Source: Desmodus rotundus
Lineage: Eukaryota; Chordata; Mammalia; Chiroptera; Phyllostomidae
DNA length: 64,000 nucleotides
Assembly: GCF_022682495.2 (NCBI RefSeq)
Contig: NC_071392.1
Span: 57,437,459-57,501,458 of the forward strand
Reading direction: 5' to 3'
A model generated the notes under the pieces. It saw nothing but the letters and a program-made list of their open reading frames with translations, searched no databases and was not told the DNA's origin. Shown here in pieces: positions 37,885 through 49,834 of this stretch. The translations under genes and the position numbers were made by a program. Position 1 is the first letter of the stretch. Every line of letters begins with the position of its first letter.

Positions 37885-38145
37885 TCAATAGAAGAAAAAA
37901 GCAAACAAAATACAACCAGAGACATTGAAGTTAAGAACAATCTAAGAATAGCCAGGGGGTAGTGGGGTGGGGACAGTGGGAAGAGGGGATTACAGGAACT
38001 ACTATAAAGGACACATGGACAAAATCAAGGGGGAGGGTGGAGGTGGGGGAGGGAGGGATCGGGAGAAAAGGCATACAAGTGTAATTGAATAACAATAAAT
38101 TTTTAAAAAATGATTGTAATACTAACCCCCCCCCCAAAAAAAATG

Positions 38146-38846
38146 AGAGAATAGGTCTGTATCATCACTTTAATGAGATTGCCGAGAGGTAGAAGCACTC
38201 ATGGGATGTATCCAACCTCAACAGTACCAAGAAGAGCCTGAAGACAGAACACAAGGCCTTGACCAGTGAGATAGTGCTGGTGAGTTCAGACTTAGACAGA
38301 GGGCTCTGATCTGTTTGACAAAGTGAGCAAAATGCAGATCCTGGATGCACAGGTCAAGGAACTGGGTCTGAAGTTATCAGTGAAAGCTGAGCAGCTTGTA
38401 GCTGGCATGTCAAGAAAGACATGTGCATCAAGAATGAGAAGCTTATCTTAGGAATGTAACAAGAGCTGATCTCTAAGATCAATCACATCCTGGATGCTCT
38501 GTAGCCACTGCCATTTGGTTTTGTGATGGGCTCAGGGTGCTGCACTTACAAATGGCAGGTGTGTGTGTGTCTGAGCAGACATAAACATTGAGGCCAGTGA
38601 ATACTGGCATCTGTATTTCTCAAAAGGCCTTCAAGGAAGAGACGCCAGGCCCTGCCTCAGACAACACAAGGATCTTACTTTTTCTCCCAAAACAACTGTT
38701 CCTTTAAAAAAAAAAAACAACTTAACTTCTATTTAAAAAATAATAGCTCAGTTGTTGAAAATGTTTAATTGTACTGGCTTAACACCTGTTTTTATGGAAC
38801 TTGCAATACACAGAAATTATAGTAAAATATATCCATTACAAAAAAG
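38146..38846 (+). pseudogene. RPN1: RPN1 retrocopy, 3' part (C-terminus and 3'UTR)
   Basis: After the duplicated AGAGAATAGGTCTG it continues the RPN1 C-terminal cytosolic region: HHFNEIAERxKH-like, KKSLKTEHKALTSEIVLV-like and KLISxxxxELISKINHILDAL-like, ending at TAG 38502-38504. A 3'UTR of about 340 nt follows, with an AGTAAA-type polyadenylation signal (38820) and a short A-run at 38839. Frame breaks occur, for example around 38300 and 38450. Confidence 0.85.
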
Positions 38847-38849
38847 AAG

Positions 38850-39040
38850 AGCAAAATACTGCCAACATAGGACAACCTACACGTATTAACAATACTAACA
38901 TATCTAAAGGAGAAATAAACAGTAGTATAGTAATAGTACAAAACTTCAACTCCCTAATTTAGCAATTCATTGGTCATACAGACAGAAAAACAAGAAAATT
39001 TTGAACTCAAACCATAATTTGAACTCAAAACCCCCCTCAA
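38850..39040 (+). mobile_element. Old L1 ORF2 endonuclease fragment
   Basis: The translation near 38915-38975 resembles GEINSSIVIVQNFN, the L1 EN segment corresponding to GEINSSTIIVGDFN. Diverged and short. Confidence 0.5.
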
Positions 39041-39259
39041 TCACATAGTCACCCCCCCCCACACACACATATTGTCCATGCACATCAGTCCTCTATTAAT
39101 GACCCATGGCTTAACTATTCCCCTTCTTTCCCCATTAACCCCTTCCCTGCTCCCCTCTGGTCACTGTCACTTTGTTCTTTATTTCCAAGTCCCTGGTTCT
39201 ATTTTGCTCATTTGGTTGTTTTTTTCGTTAGGGTCCACTTATAAGTGAAATCCTATGGT

Positions 39260-42200
39260 ATTTGTCTTTCAGCCTGGTTTATTTCACTTAGCATAATGCT
39301 ATCCAGTTCCATCCATGCTGTCATAAAGCATAGGAGTTCCTCCTTTCTCCTTCTGTGTAGTATTCCGTTGCATAAATGTACCAGTTTTTTGATCCATTCA
39401 TTTACTGATGGGCACTTAGGCTGCTTCCAGCACTTGGCTATGGTAAATAACACTGCTATGAACATTGGGGTGCATAGATTATTTTGAATGGGTGATTCAG
39501 GATTCTTAGGTTATATTGCCAGCAGTGGAATGGCTAGATCAAAAGGCAGTTCCATCTTTAGATTTTTGAGGAAATTCCATACTATTTTCCACAGTGGTTG
39601 TGCCACTCTGCATTCCTACCTACAGTGCACTAGGGTTCTCTTTTCTCCACAACCTTGTGAGCACTTGTTCGTTGATATATTAATGATGGCCATTTGGACC
39701 AGTGTGAAGTAGTATCTCATGGTGGTTTTAATTTGCATCTTTCTAATGACTACTGATGTTGAGCATTTTTTTTTTTCATGTGTCTCTGGGTCCTCTGATG
39801 TCTTCCTTGGAGAGTTGTCTGTTAAGGTCCTTTGCCAATTTTTAATTGGATTGCTTGCCTTCCTGGTGTGGATTCATGTGATTCTTTATATATTTTGGAC
39901 ATCAAACCCTTCTCTGAGGTATCAGTGGCAAATAGGTTTTGCCATATGGTTGGTTCCCTTTCCATTTTGCTGCTGTTTTCTTTAGCCATGCAGAAGCCTT
40001 TTAGTTTGATGTAGTCCCATTTCTTTATTCTCTCCTTTATATCCCTTGGGCTATGGGCTGTATTTGGTGAAAATATTGCTGCATGGGATTCCTGAAGTTT
40101 TCCTGCCTATGTTATCCTCCAGGACTTTTATGGCATTGTGACTACTTATATTAAAGTCTTTTATCCATCTTGAGTTTATTTTTGTGTGTGGCATATGTTG
40201 GGGGTTGAGTTTAATTTTTTTTTTTTTTGCATGTACTTGTCCAGACCTCCCAATGCCATTTGTTGAAGGGACTATTGTTTCTCCATTTTCAGTTCCTGCC
40301 CCCTTTGTCAAATATTAAGTGACCATATTGACATGGTTTTATTTCTGGTCTCTCTATTTTGTTCTTATGCCAGTACCAAACTGTTTTGATTACAATGTCC
40401 TTGTAATATACTTTGATATAAAGTATTGTGATCCCTCCTATTTTGTCCTTCTTTCTCAAAGCTGCTGAGGCTTTTGGAGGTTGTTTATATCTCCATTTAC
40501 ATTTTTGAAATATTTGTTGTATATTTGTAAAATATATCATTGGTATTTCAATAGGGATTATGTTGAATCTATAAATTGCATGGGTAGTGCAGACATTTAA
40601 ATGATGTTAATTCTTCCAATCCATGAACATGGTATATGCTTCCATTTATTTGCCTATCTTAATTTATTTCTTCATTATGGTGTAGTTTTCTGAGTACAGG
40701 TCTTTTACCTCCTTGCTTACTTTTTTTCTATGTGTTTATTTTTCTTGTTGCTATAGTAAAAGGATTTTTTTCCTTAATTTATATTTCTGATATGTCATTG
40801 TTGGTATACAAAAAAGCCTTTGTTTCCTGAGTGTTGACTTTTTTCCTGTCACTTTGCCAAAATAATTTATTAGGTCAAGTACTTTTTTGGTAGAGCCTAC
40901 AGGCATTTCTATGTAAACTATCACATCATCTGCAAACAGTGAGAGCTTTACTTCCTCCTTTCCAATTTGTATTCCTTTTATTTCTTTTTCTTATCTGATC
41001 ACTGTGGCTAGAACTTCCAATACTATGTTGAATAGAAGTGCTGAAAATGGAAACCCTTGTCTTGTGCCTGATCTAAAGAGAAAGTTTTAAATTTTGTCCA
41101 CTGAGTATGATGTTGGCTGTAGATTTCTTGTTTATGGATGGTCTTTATTATGTTGAGATATGCTCCCTGTATTCCCACTTTGCTGAGTGTTTTTATCATA
41201 AATGGGTGTTTTACCTTATTAAATGCTTTTCCCACATCTCTTGACATGATCATGTGGTTTTTGTCATTTATATTGTTTAGATGATGTATTATATTTATTG
41301 ATTTGTGTATATTCTTCCATCTTTTTGTCCTTGGCATGAATCCCACTTCATTATGGTGTATGATCTTCTAAATGTATTGCTGGATACAGTTTGCCAATAT
41401 TTTGTTGAGGATTTTAGCATCTATGTTCATCAGTAATACTGGCTTGTAGTTTTCTTTCTTTGTTGTGCCTTTATCTGGTTTTGGGATTTGGATGATGCTG
41501 GCCTCATAAAAAGAGTTAAGAGTTTTCCCCCAACTTGGCGTTTCTGAGAAGGATAGGTGTTAGCTCTTCCTTAAATGTTTTTAACATTCTCCTGTGAAAC
41601 CTTCCTGTCAAGAGCTTTTGTCTGCCAGGAGTTTTTTGTTTACTGCTTCAATTTCACTAGTTGTTATTGGTCTGTTCAGACTTTCTGCTTCTTCTTCATT
41701 CAGTTTTGGAAGATTATATTTTTCTAGAAATTTATCCATTTCACACAGGTTTTCAAGTTTCTTCGCATATAGTTGTTCGTAGTAATTTCTTACATTCCTA
41801 TGTTTATCTTTGATGTTGGTTGTAATCTCTCCTCTCTCATTTACGATTTTATTCATTTGGGTCCTCTCCCTTGTTTTTTAACATTTAAAAAAAATGTTTC
41901 AAGTACAGTTTTCTCCATTTCCCCCTCACCACTTCCCCCCATCCCAGCCATCCCCACTTCCCACCCTTGGTCCTACTCCCCTTTGGTTTTGTCCATGTGT
42001 CCTTTGTACATGTTCCTGAAAACCCTCCCCTACTTCCCCCCTTAGTTACTGTCAATTTTTTCTTAATTTCAATGTCTCTGTATATATTTTGCTTGTTCAT
42101 TTGTTTTTCTTGAATATCCTCATTAAAGGCATGTCAAATTTGTTTAACTTTTCTAAGAAAAGCTCCTGGATTTATTGATCATTTGAATTCATCTTTTAGT

Positions 42201-43194
42201 CTTAGTGTCTTTTAATTCTGCTTTGATCTTGGTTATTTCCATCCTTCTGTTCGCTCTGGGTTTTGTTTGTTTATGTTCTACCAGTTCTTGTAGCTGTAGG
42301 GTTAGGTTGTTTATTTGAAATGTTTCTATCTTTCTTAGGTAGGCCTGAATTGCTATGAACTTCCCTATCAGGACTGCCTTTGTTGCATCCCATAGGTTTT
42401 GACCTGATGTATGTTCCTTTTCATGTGTTCCAGAAAGTTTTTGATTTCTTCCTTGATCTCATTATTAACTCAATCTCAATCTCCATGAATTTGCATGATT
42501 TTTAGTTTTTTCCTTGATGTTGGTTTCTAGTTTCAGGCCCTTTTAGTTTAGAAAATGCTTGATATAATTTCAATTTCCTTGAATTTGTGAGACTTGTTTT
42601 GTGTCCTATATGAAAATGTTCTATGTGTATTTGTAAAGAATGTGTATTTTGCTTCTTTGGGATGAAATGTCCTATATATCTCTTAAGTCCAGTTGATCTA
42701 GGGCATTGCTCAATGACACAATATCCTTGTTGATATTTTGTTTGGAAGATCTATCCATTGTTGACAGTGAAATGTTCAAATCCCCTACTATAATTATGTT
42801 GTTTATATCATCCTGTAGTCCTCCAAGAATTTTGTTATATACTTGGGTGCTCTTACGTCAGATTCATATATGTTTATATCTTCTTGTTGGATTCCCTTGA
42901 GTATTGTGAAGTGTCCTTACATGTCTCTTTTTATGACCCTTGTTTTGAAGTCTATTTTGTCTGACTTAAGTATGGTACCCTGGCTTCTTTTTACTATACA
43001 TTTTCTTGGAATATATTTTTGCATCCTTCCACTTTCAGTCTGTGTATGTCTTTTGCTCTGAGCTGGGTCTCTTTTAGTCTGCATATGTGCAGGTCATGTT
43101 TTCTCATCCATTCAGTTATCTTATATCTTTCCACTGGTGCATTTAAACCATTTACATTTAAGGTTATTATTGATAGATACTTATTAGTTGCCAT
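39260..43194 (-). pseudogene. L1 ORF2 (EN-RT), multiply broken
   Basis: Minus-strand order: endonuclease start YLSIITLNVNGLNAPVERYK (from about 43180), RT N-terminal segment EKYNLPKLNEEEAESLNRP at about 41720, RT palm MGFMPRTKRWKNIHKSINII from 41346, the GRNHxxGIKVYYK-like thumb region around 40430, and the C-terminal end CPSVNEWIKKL followed by TAWMELDSIMLSEI near 39290-39400. Frameshifts and stops are frequent, and an L1 3' end insertion splits it at 41882-42115. Confidence 0.8.
41882..42115 (-). mobile_element. L1 3' end inserted in L1 ORF2
   Basis: C-rich L1 3'UTR (TTTCAAGTACAGTTTTCTCC onward), 5'-truncated to about 230 bp. The host ORF2 continues on both sides. A short TTGTTTTT repeat at both junctions may be the TSD. 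Confidence 0.7.
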
Positions 43195-43239
43195 TTATTG
43201 GACTTTTTACCCGTGCTGTTCTCTCTCTGTTTTCATCTT

Positions 43240-44120
43240 CTGAAAGCAGTTCCTTTATTATATCTTGCAGTGCTGGTTTGGTGAAGGTGTAATCTTTCAT
43301 CCTCTTTTGCAATCTTCTTATTTCACCTTTTGTTTTAATTGAGAACTTTGCTGGTAGGGTAATGGTGGTTGCAAGCCTTTGTTTTTCAAAACTTGGAATA
43401 TTTCTTGCAAATCCCTTCTGGCTTGTAGTGTTTGTGTTTAGAAATCAGCTGCTAACCTAATGAGATCTCCCTTGCTGCCTTTAAGATTCTTGGTTTGTTG
43501 TTGAATTTCACATTTATAATTATGATGGGTCTTGGAAAGCTTCTTTGGTTTCATCTTGATGGGGACCCTCTGTGCTTCCTGAACTTGTGTGGCTTTTCCC
43601 ATCTCCAGGTTATGGAAGTTTTCTGTCATCATTTATTCATATATGTTTTCTATCCTTTCCTCCTTTTCTTCTCCTCTGGTATTCCTATGATTCAAATGTT
43701 GTTGTGTTTCATGTTGTCTGGCAGTTCCCATAAGCTATCTTCATATATTTTTAGTCTTTTGTCATGTAGCTGCTCTACCTGGGAATTTCTTTATACTTTG
43801 TCTTCCATCTTACTAATTTGGTCCTCTGCTTCATCTATCCTGCTTGTGATTCCTTCTAGTGTGTTTTTTATTTCAGATATTATATTCTTCATTCCTTCCT
43901 GGTTCTTGTTTATAGTTTCTGTTTTCTTTTCCATACTGTTGTAGTTCCCACTCAGTTTCTTGTAGCTGTCAGTGAGTTCCTTGAGTATCCATATAATATT
44001 ATTTTGAATTCTATGTCTAATAGTTTCCTTGCCTCCATTTCACTTAGCTTTTTACCAGTGAGTCTTCCATTCTTTTAGATTGTGGGTGCTTTCTTTGTCT
44101 TCCCATTTTAGGTGACTCTT
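43240..44120 (-). pseudogene. L1 ORF1, decayed
   Basis: Antisense ORF1 continues upstream of ORF2. Recognisable is the C-terminal FTKPALQDIIKELL-like end (43243-43285). The segment MMTENFHNLEMGKATQVQEA and QRVPIKMKPKK at 43632-43530 corresponds to the region after the RRM entry. Broken by stops. Confidence 0.7.
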
Positions 44121-47106
44121 TCTGTTGGTTTCTGCAATTCCAAAAGCTCTGCTTTGCCAACTGTCTTCATAGGGTGAACTTCTGTGATAGGGGTTACGTG
44201 GGACTCAGTGGTGCCATCTCTTTGTTCTCCTTGTCTGGATGATCTAAGGTGGCCCTTCCTTCCATTTGTGTTGGCTCTCTTGTTGTACTTGGGCTTTACA
44301 TGTTGGTGGCTCCTTTGTTGGTTGGTTCTCCCCTCCAGCAGGTGTACTGGTATTCTCAACTCCCACCTTGTCTTACACGCTATTGTAGAGGTTTTGGTTT
44401 ACAAAGCAGTATTACCAGACTACAAACCTGTACCAGCAAAAAGAAGCCCTCTACCACATCAGCAGTCTCAATCACGATTGAACTAAGATTAATAAAGGTG
44501 AAGAGAGATTACAGGTATTATAAGATATGACCAAGGATATATGAGATGACTAAAAGAGGGGAAAATGTTGTGTGGTAAGGGGGAAGAGAATTGATAAGAG
44601 TTGAGATAGAACCCTGGCAAAGAAAGGGAGAGAGCAAAATTTACAATGTAAGTAAAACACAAAAGGGTGATAGAGACAATGGAGTAAGAGAGGGAAGGGT
44701 GTACTATGAAGTTTGAAGTAAAATTGAAAAGGTACTGCAGCAATGAGAGCAAAGTTGCATAAAAACCATAGTAGGGTCAATAGAAATGACAGTTGAATGA
44801 AGTTTAATTAAGATTGAACAGGATGCGAATATTGTAGAAAAGTAAAAAGTGAGTATGAGGTGGGTAAAGAAAAAATGATTTTGAGAGGATCAGGGAAGGA
44901 AGCTAATAAGAGTAAAGAGTAAGCTCCAGATTGAGGGATGGGGGGAGAAAAAAAAGAAAAAAAGGAGAGAGAAAAAGAAATAAAATTCCTTACTGAACTA
45001 ATCAGGGGCACAGAAAAGGGAAATGGAGTTTTACAGCAGGAGAGTATTCTATGGAATTTAACTACAAAGAAGTAGCGAACAAATAGGAGATCCTTTGGTG
45101 AAGTGCAGCAATAACCATGATATTTCACTCAACTAGCCTCAGTTTATGAAAAGTGTAAAACAAATGAGACTGTTACTAAAAGGGAAAAAGAATATGAACT
45201 GACTTAAGAAAGAACAGTTATTTAAGGTTAGATGGAGGAGAAATAGTGAGAGTAAGGGATAGAAAATTGGCATAGTGTAAGAGAAAATAAAATTAATCAC
45301 AACAGTATTAAAGCTCAGGAAGGTAGCAAAATGGATTAAGACCAGGGAAGGGTATGTGTGGGATTTGGAGTAACAATAGTATGATAAGTAATGAATTACC
45401 TGAGTAAAAAGTAAATGACCAAGAGTACTGTATTATTTGGAATATGAATGAAATAAAAGAACAAAAATTAAAACGCAATGTAAACAGGAGAATAAAAACA
45501 CATATCAAACAATAAAAGCAAACAAACAAAACAAATAATCAAAAAAACTAAATAAATGGAGAAATGAAAAAAAAAGCTCTGAAGGTGAGCAAAGTGAAAT
45601 TTGTCTCAACTGTTGGTGTTCACCTTCTGACTTCTTTCTGGATCAGTCTGGTTTTCTCACAGCTCCAGTTCTTATTGCCTTACTCTGGGTGGGATAGGGG
45701 GTGTGTGGAAAGCCTCCTAGTGGTTTTAAACCTGCCAATCTGGTTTTGTAGGTCTTCCAGAACTCTGCAGGCAGAGGAGGAGTTGGCTGCATTTTTTCCC
45801 CTTTCCTGTGGTTCCACAAGGATGGGGGGTTGAGTGTGGGCTACAATATTCGCAGGTTCTCATTTTTCAAACCACACCCTTAGAGTGCTATGCGGCTCAC
45901 ACTTCCACTCTGTGCATTTACCCCACACCTTCTCAAATAATCCTCATTTTACAGTCTGTGAGATGCACTGAGTGGAGCAAATCCTGCCCTTACTCCACCC
46001 TCTGGGCTGGCCCCACCACTGTGAATGTGAGGGACCAGCGCAGTTGCTGAAATTGTCTTTTGAGAAAAGTCCCCTTTGGTGCTGTCTGCTGCTCCTAAGA
46101 AGTGCCTGGCTTTCCACACATTCCAACTCTCTGACCAGTTCAGTGTCTATCTGGGTCATGGCCAGTCAAGGCCCATCTCTTCTTCCAGCTCCAGGTGTTA
46201 CCTGGCTCCCCAATTTTTCTGGTATTTTCCTAGACAGTGACTGCCTCCCCAGCCATCGTATGCTGCTAGTTTTGTCACTTACTGCCTTTTTAACTCCCAG
46301 TGACTTTAAATATCCAAGCCTCTCCTGGCAGGCGTCTGAAACTTCCCTGATGTAGGAGGAGATGGAGCTGCTAGGTTGCTATCACTGAGCTGGCTCTCCT
46401 CCACTGCTCCAGTGGCAGCTGAGGTCTCCCGAACAAGGCCTGGAGACCTTCCTGTGGAACTACCAAATCTCCTTACTGACCTTTTTTAAAGCATCATCTG
46501 CACTCTTTGGCTTTCAAACTTCATATCAGCCAGGATTCTGTTGGCTGTTCACTCTGTTCTTCAGAAGATTGGCTGGGTGTCCTAGTTGGGTGCATGAGCA
46601 AGTGGGCTCAACTCCCACCTACACCACAGTCATCCTGTTCTCTTGAGTTTCTATCTGCCACTTTTTTTCTTGATGATTCTGGTTAAAGTTTTGTCAGTCT
46701 TGTTCATGTTTTCAAAAAAACAGCTCTTGGTTCTATTGTTTCGTTCTTTTTCTTAAAAGAATTTATTTTGTTTACTTCCTCTCTGATCTTTATTATGTCT
46801 TTACTTCTACTCACTTTGGGCTTTATTTGTTATTATTTTTTAGTTCCTTTTAGTGAAAAGTTATATTGTTTATTTGATATTTTTATTATTTCTTGATGTA
46901 GACTTGTAGTACTATGAAATTTCCCTTATAGTACTGCTTTTGTGTGTCCTATAGATTTTGGGTTGTTGTGTTCTCATTTTAATTTGCTTCAAAGTATCTT
47001 TTGATTTCTTCTTTTTTTTTATTGTTGTTCATGTACAGTTGTCTCCATTTTCCCCCCACCCACCCTCAATTCCACCCTCCTTTGGCTCTGTACATGGGTC
47101 CTTTAT

Positions 47107-49022
47107 TTTTTTTATTTTTAAAATATATTTTATTGATCATGCTATTACAGTTGTCCCATTTTTTTCTCCCTGATATTCCCCTCAGCCCTGCACCCATATC
47201 CCACCAGCATTCCACCTGCTTAGGTCATGTCCATCGGTAATATATTTGAGTTATTTGGCTTCTCCATTTCCTATACTATTTTTAACTTCCCCTTATCTAT
47301 TTTGTACATATCAATTATTCTTCTCATTCCCTGTACCATTTCCTCCATTCCCCCCTCCCGGCTGATAACTCTACATTTCTGTGGTCTCCATTTCTGTGAT
47401 TCTGCTCCTGTTCTAGTTGTTTCCTTATGGTTTGTTTTAGGTTCAGTTGTTGATAGTTGTGAATTTGTTGTCATTTTACTGTTCACAACTTTGATCTTCT
47501 TTTTCTTAGATAAGCCCCTTTAACATTTCATATAATAAGAGTCTGGTGATGATGAACTCCTTTAACTGCACCTTATCTGGGAAGCATTTTATCTCCCCTT
47601 CCATTCTAAATGATAACTTTGCTTAATAAAGAATTCTTGGATATACATCCTTGCCTCTCATGACTTTGAATACTTCTTTCCAGCCCCTTATCACCTGTAA
47701 GGTTTCTTTTGAGAAACCAGCTGATAGTTTTTATGGGAACTCCTTTGTAGGTAACTGTCTCCTTTTCCTTGCTGCTTTTAAAATTCTCTCCTTATATTTA
47801 ATCTTGGGTAATGTGATTATGATTTGTCATGGTGAGTGCTTCCTTGAGTCCAACTTCTTTGGAACTCTCTGAGCTTCCTAGACTTCCTGGAAGTCTACTT
47901 TCATTGCCAGATTGGGGAAGTTCTCCATTATTTTTCAAAAAAGTTTTCAGTTTCTTGCTCTTCCTCTTCTCCTTCTGGAACCCCTATGATTGCAATGTTG
48001 GAATGTTTAATGTTATCCCAGAGGGTCCTAAGCCTCTCCTTATGTTTTTGAATTCTTGTTTCATCATTCTGTTCTGGTTGAATGTTTATTTCTTCCTTCT
48101 GCTCCGCATCGTTGATCTGAGTCCCATTTTCCTTCCCTTCACTGTTGATTCCCTGTATATTTTCCTTTATTTCACTTTGCATAGCCTTTATTTCTCCCTC
48201 TATTTTCTGAACATGCTCAACCCTTTCAGTGAGCATCCTGATTACCAGGGTTTTGAACTCTGCATTTGATAGGTTGGCTATCTCCTCATTGCTAAGTTCT
48301 AATTTTGGAGCTTTGAAGTGTTCTGTCATTTGGGCCAATTTTTTTTTTTGTTATGGTGCACCTGTTACATTGTAAAGGGAAGATCCTTAGTTATTCACCA
48401 GGGCGGGGCAACCCTGGTTACTGCCTTGTGACACTGTATGTGGTGGAGGGGTCCAAGAGTAAATGATGCTCCTTGTTTGGCTCTCTGCTGGCTTTCAGTC
48501 ACTTCCCCCCTAACCACAAATAAATTGGGCTCCTCTGGTGCTGGGGAATGCATTAGTGTACATTCTCGGACCCTATGGGTCTTTCCAAAGAACTCTTCTG
48601 TGAGGCTGGGGGTTTCTCCTGCCACTGCAAGCCCCACAAATTTTACAGCCAGGGGTTTTGAAGCTTTATTTCACCATGCTGGAACTCTGGGTCATGTGGT
48701 CTGTCTTGCTCCCCAGTTGTTCCTCCCAATTTATCCACATGGAAATGTGGGACTGCCTGATACACCAGCCAACCCCTCACCTGCCATGTCCTATAGCCGT
48801 TGCCTTGCAACACATCCTCTCTTCCCTGGTTGCCCATCTTTGTCCCTGCTACCAGTCTGAATGAAGGTTTCTTCTTTAACTCCTTGGTTGTCAGACTTCC
48901 ACACAGTTCAATTTTCTGGTGGTTCTGGTTGTTTTTTGTTTTAAAATTTGTTGTCCGTCTTTTGGTTGTATGAGGTAGGAAAGTGTATCTACATGCACCT
49001 CCACGTTGGCCAGAAATCTGTC
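47107..49022 (-). mobile_element. HAL1 (half-L1), full-length, nested in L1
   Basis: The 3' end lies at the T-rich run (47107-47150) and the 5' end near 49022 (minus strand CTGGCCAACGTGGAGG). ORF1 is at 48329-47507 and no ORF2 is present. The exact 14-bp TSD CATGGGTCCTTTAT at 47093-47106 and 49023-49036 lies within the 3'UTR of the twin-primed L1, proving that the HAL1 inserted later. Confidence 0.9.
47507..48329 (-). pseudogene. HAL1 ORF1, start codon lost, frameshifted later
   Basis: The family start ATG is ATT at 48336-48338; the next ATG is at 48327-48329. The frame then reads MTEHFKAPKLELSNEEIANL, the charged coiled-coil segment, HSNIAIIGVPEGEEEEQETE, and ends at 47928 by frame break (family stop complement at 47507-47509). 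This copy has an alanine codon GCA (complement at 47991-47993) where the other HAL1s here have TGA, so it shows that the position can be coding. Confidence 0.8.
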
Positions 49023-49620
49023 CATGGGTCCTTTATACATGTTCCTTGATGACCCTTTTTCTTCTTTCCCTCATTATCCCCTTTCCTCTTCCCCTCTTGT
49101 CGCTGTCAGTTTGTTCTTTATTTCAGTGTCTGGTTCCATTTTGCTTGCTTCTTTGTTTTGTTCATTAGGTTACACTTACAGGCAAGATCATATGGCATTT
49201 GTCTCTCACCCCCTGGCTTATTTCACCTAGCATAATGTGGGATTATACCCTAGGAATCCTGAAACACCAATTCAAAAGAACCTATGCACGCCATGTTCAT
49301 AACAGCACAATTCACAATAGCCAAGGGTTGGAAGCAATCTAAATGCCTATCATTAAATGAGTGGATCAAAAAACGATGGTACATTTACACAATGGAATAC
49401 TATGCAGCAGAAAGAAAGAAGGAACTCCTGCCCTTCGTGACAGCATGGATGCAACTGGTGAGCACTACTATTTCTTTGATTTCTTTGTTAACCTACACAT
49501 TTTTTAGTAACATGTTATTTAGCCTCTATGTTTTTGTGTGTTTTCAGGGTTTTTTGTGATTTTTTCTAATTTTATATCATTATTATCACAAGAGATACTA
49601 GTCATATTTTCTATCTTCTT

Positions 49621-49834
49621 TTTCTTTTTTTAAGATTTTATTTATTTTTTTCTAGAACAAGGGGAAGGGAAGGAGAAAGAGAGGGAGAGAACTATCAGTG
49701 TGTGGTTGCTTCTCGAATGCCCACTACCAGAGACCTGGCCCACAACCCAGGCATGTGCCCTGACTGGAAATCGAATCCATGACCATTTGGTTCACAGGCT
49801 CAATCCACTGATCCACACCAGCCAAGACAATTTG
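49621..49834 (-). mobile_element. Ves SINE nested in L1
   Basis: Minus-strand head (complement of CACACCAGCCAAG near 49815), a B-box GATTTCCAGTCAGGGC complement and an ATAAATAAAATC tail. The 9-bp TSD TATCTTCTT is exact at 49612-49620 and 49835-49843. Confidence 0.88.

Larger units (their letters stand above)
31405..38145 (+). mobile_element. Full-length L1, 6.74 kb, exact TSD
   Basis: This is a complete L1: 5'UTR 31405-33091 starting GATTATTGGGAAGATGGTGG, ORF1 33092-34021, a spacer of 52 nt, ORF2 34074-37884, a G-rich 3'UTR (about 37950-38065) and an AATAAATTTTTAAAAAA end. The 5'UTR carries a GC-rich start, three to four 39-bp minisatellite units (about 32003-32140) and a long pyrimidine tract (about 32607-32878). 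It sits inside the RPN1 retrocopy with a 14-bp TSD. An extra ~35 nt with a second A-run lies between the first A-tail and the TSD. Frameshifts in both ORFs make it inactive. Confidence 0.92.
39045..46640 (-). mobile_element. L1, full-length-sized, minus strand
   Basis: 3'UTR about 39050-39240, ORF2 about 43194 down to 39260, ORF1 about 44120 down to 43240, 5'UTR about 44150-46640. On the minus strand the 5' end has ACAGGATGACTGTGG near 46640 and an AACAGAGTGAACAGCCAACAG block, the latter similar to the 5' region of the L1 at 31.4 kb. The 5'UTR includes a 1.1-kb stretch, purine-rich on the plus strand (44510-45590), equivalent to the pyrimidine tract of other L1s. It is interrupted by an L1 3' end at 41.9 kb. 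No TSD could be settled. Confidence 0.8.
47011..49474 (-). mobile_element. L1 3' end with 5' inversion (twin priming)
   Basis: The minus-oriented 3'UTR starts at a T-run (47011) and continues, after removal of the nested HAL1, from 49037 to about 49235. There the sequence switches strand: 49236-49470 is plus-oriented L1 ORF2 end (TGGGATTATACCCTAGGAATCC, then EWIKKRW, then YYAAERKKELLPF). This is the classic L1 5'-inversion signature. The TSD TTTGATTTCTT at 47000-47010 and 49475-49485 brackets the whole unit, 11 of 11. Confidence 0.85.
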
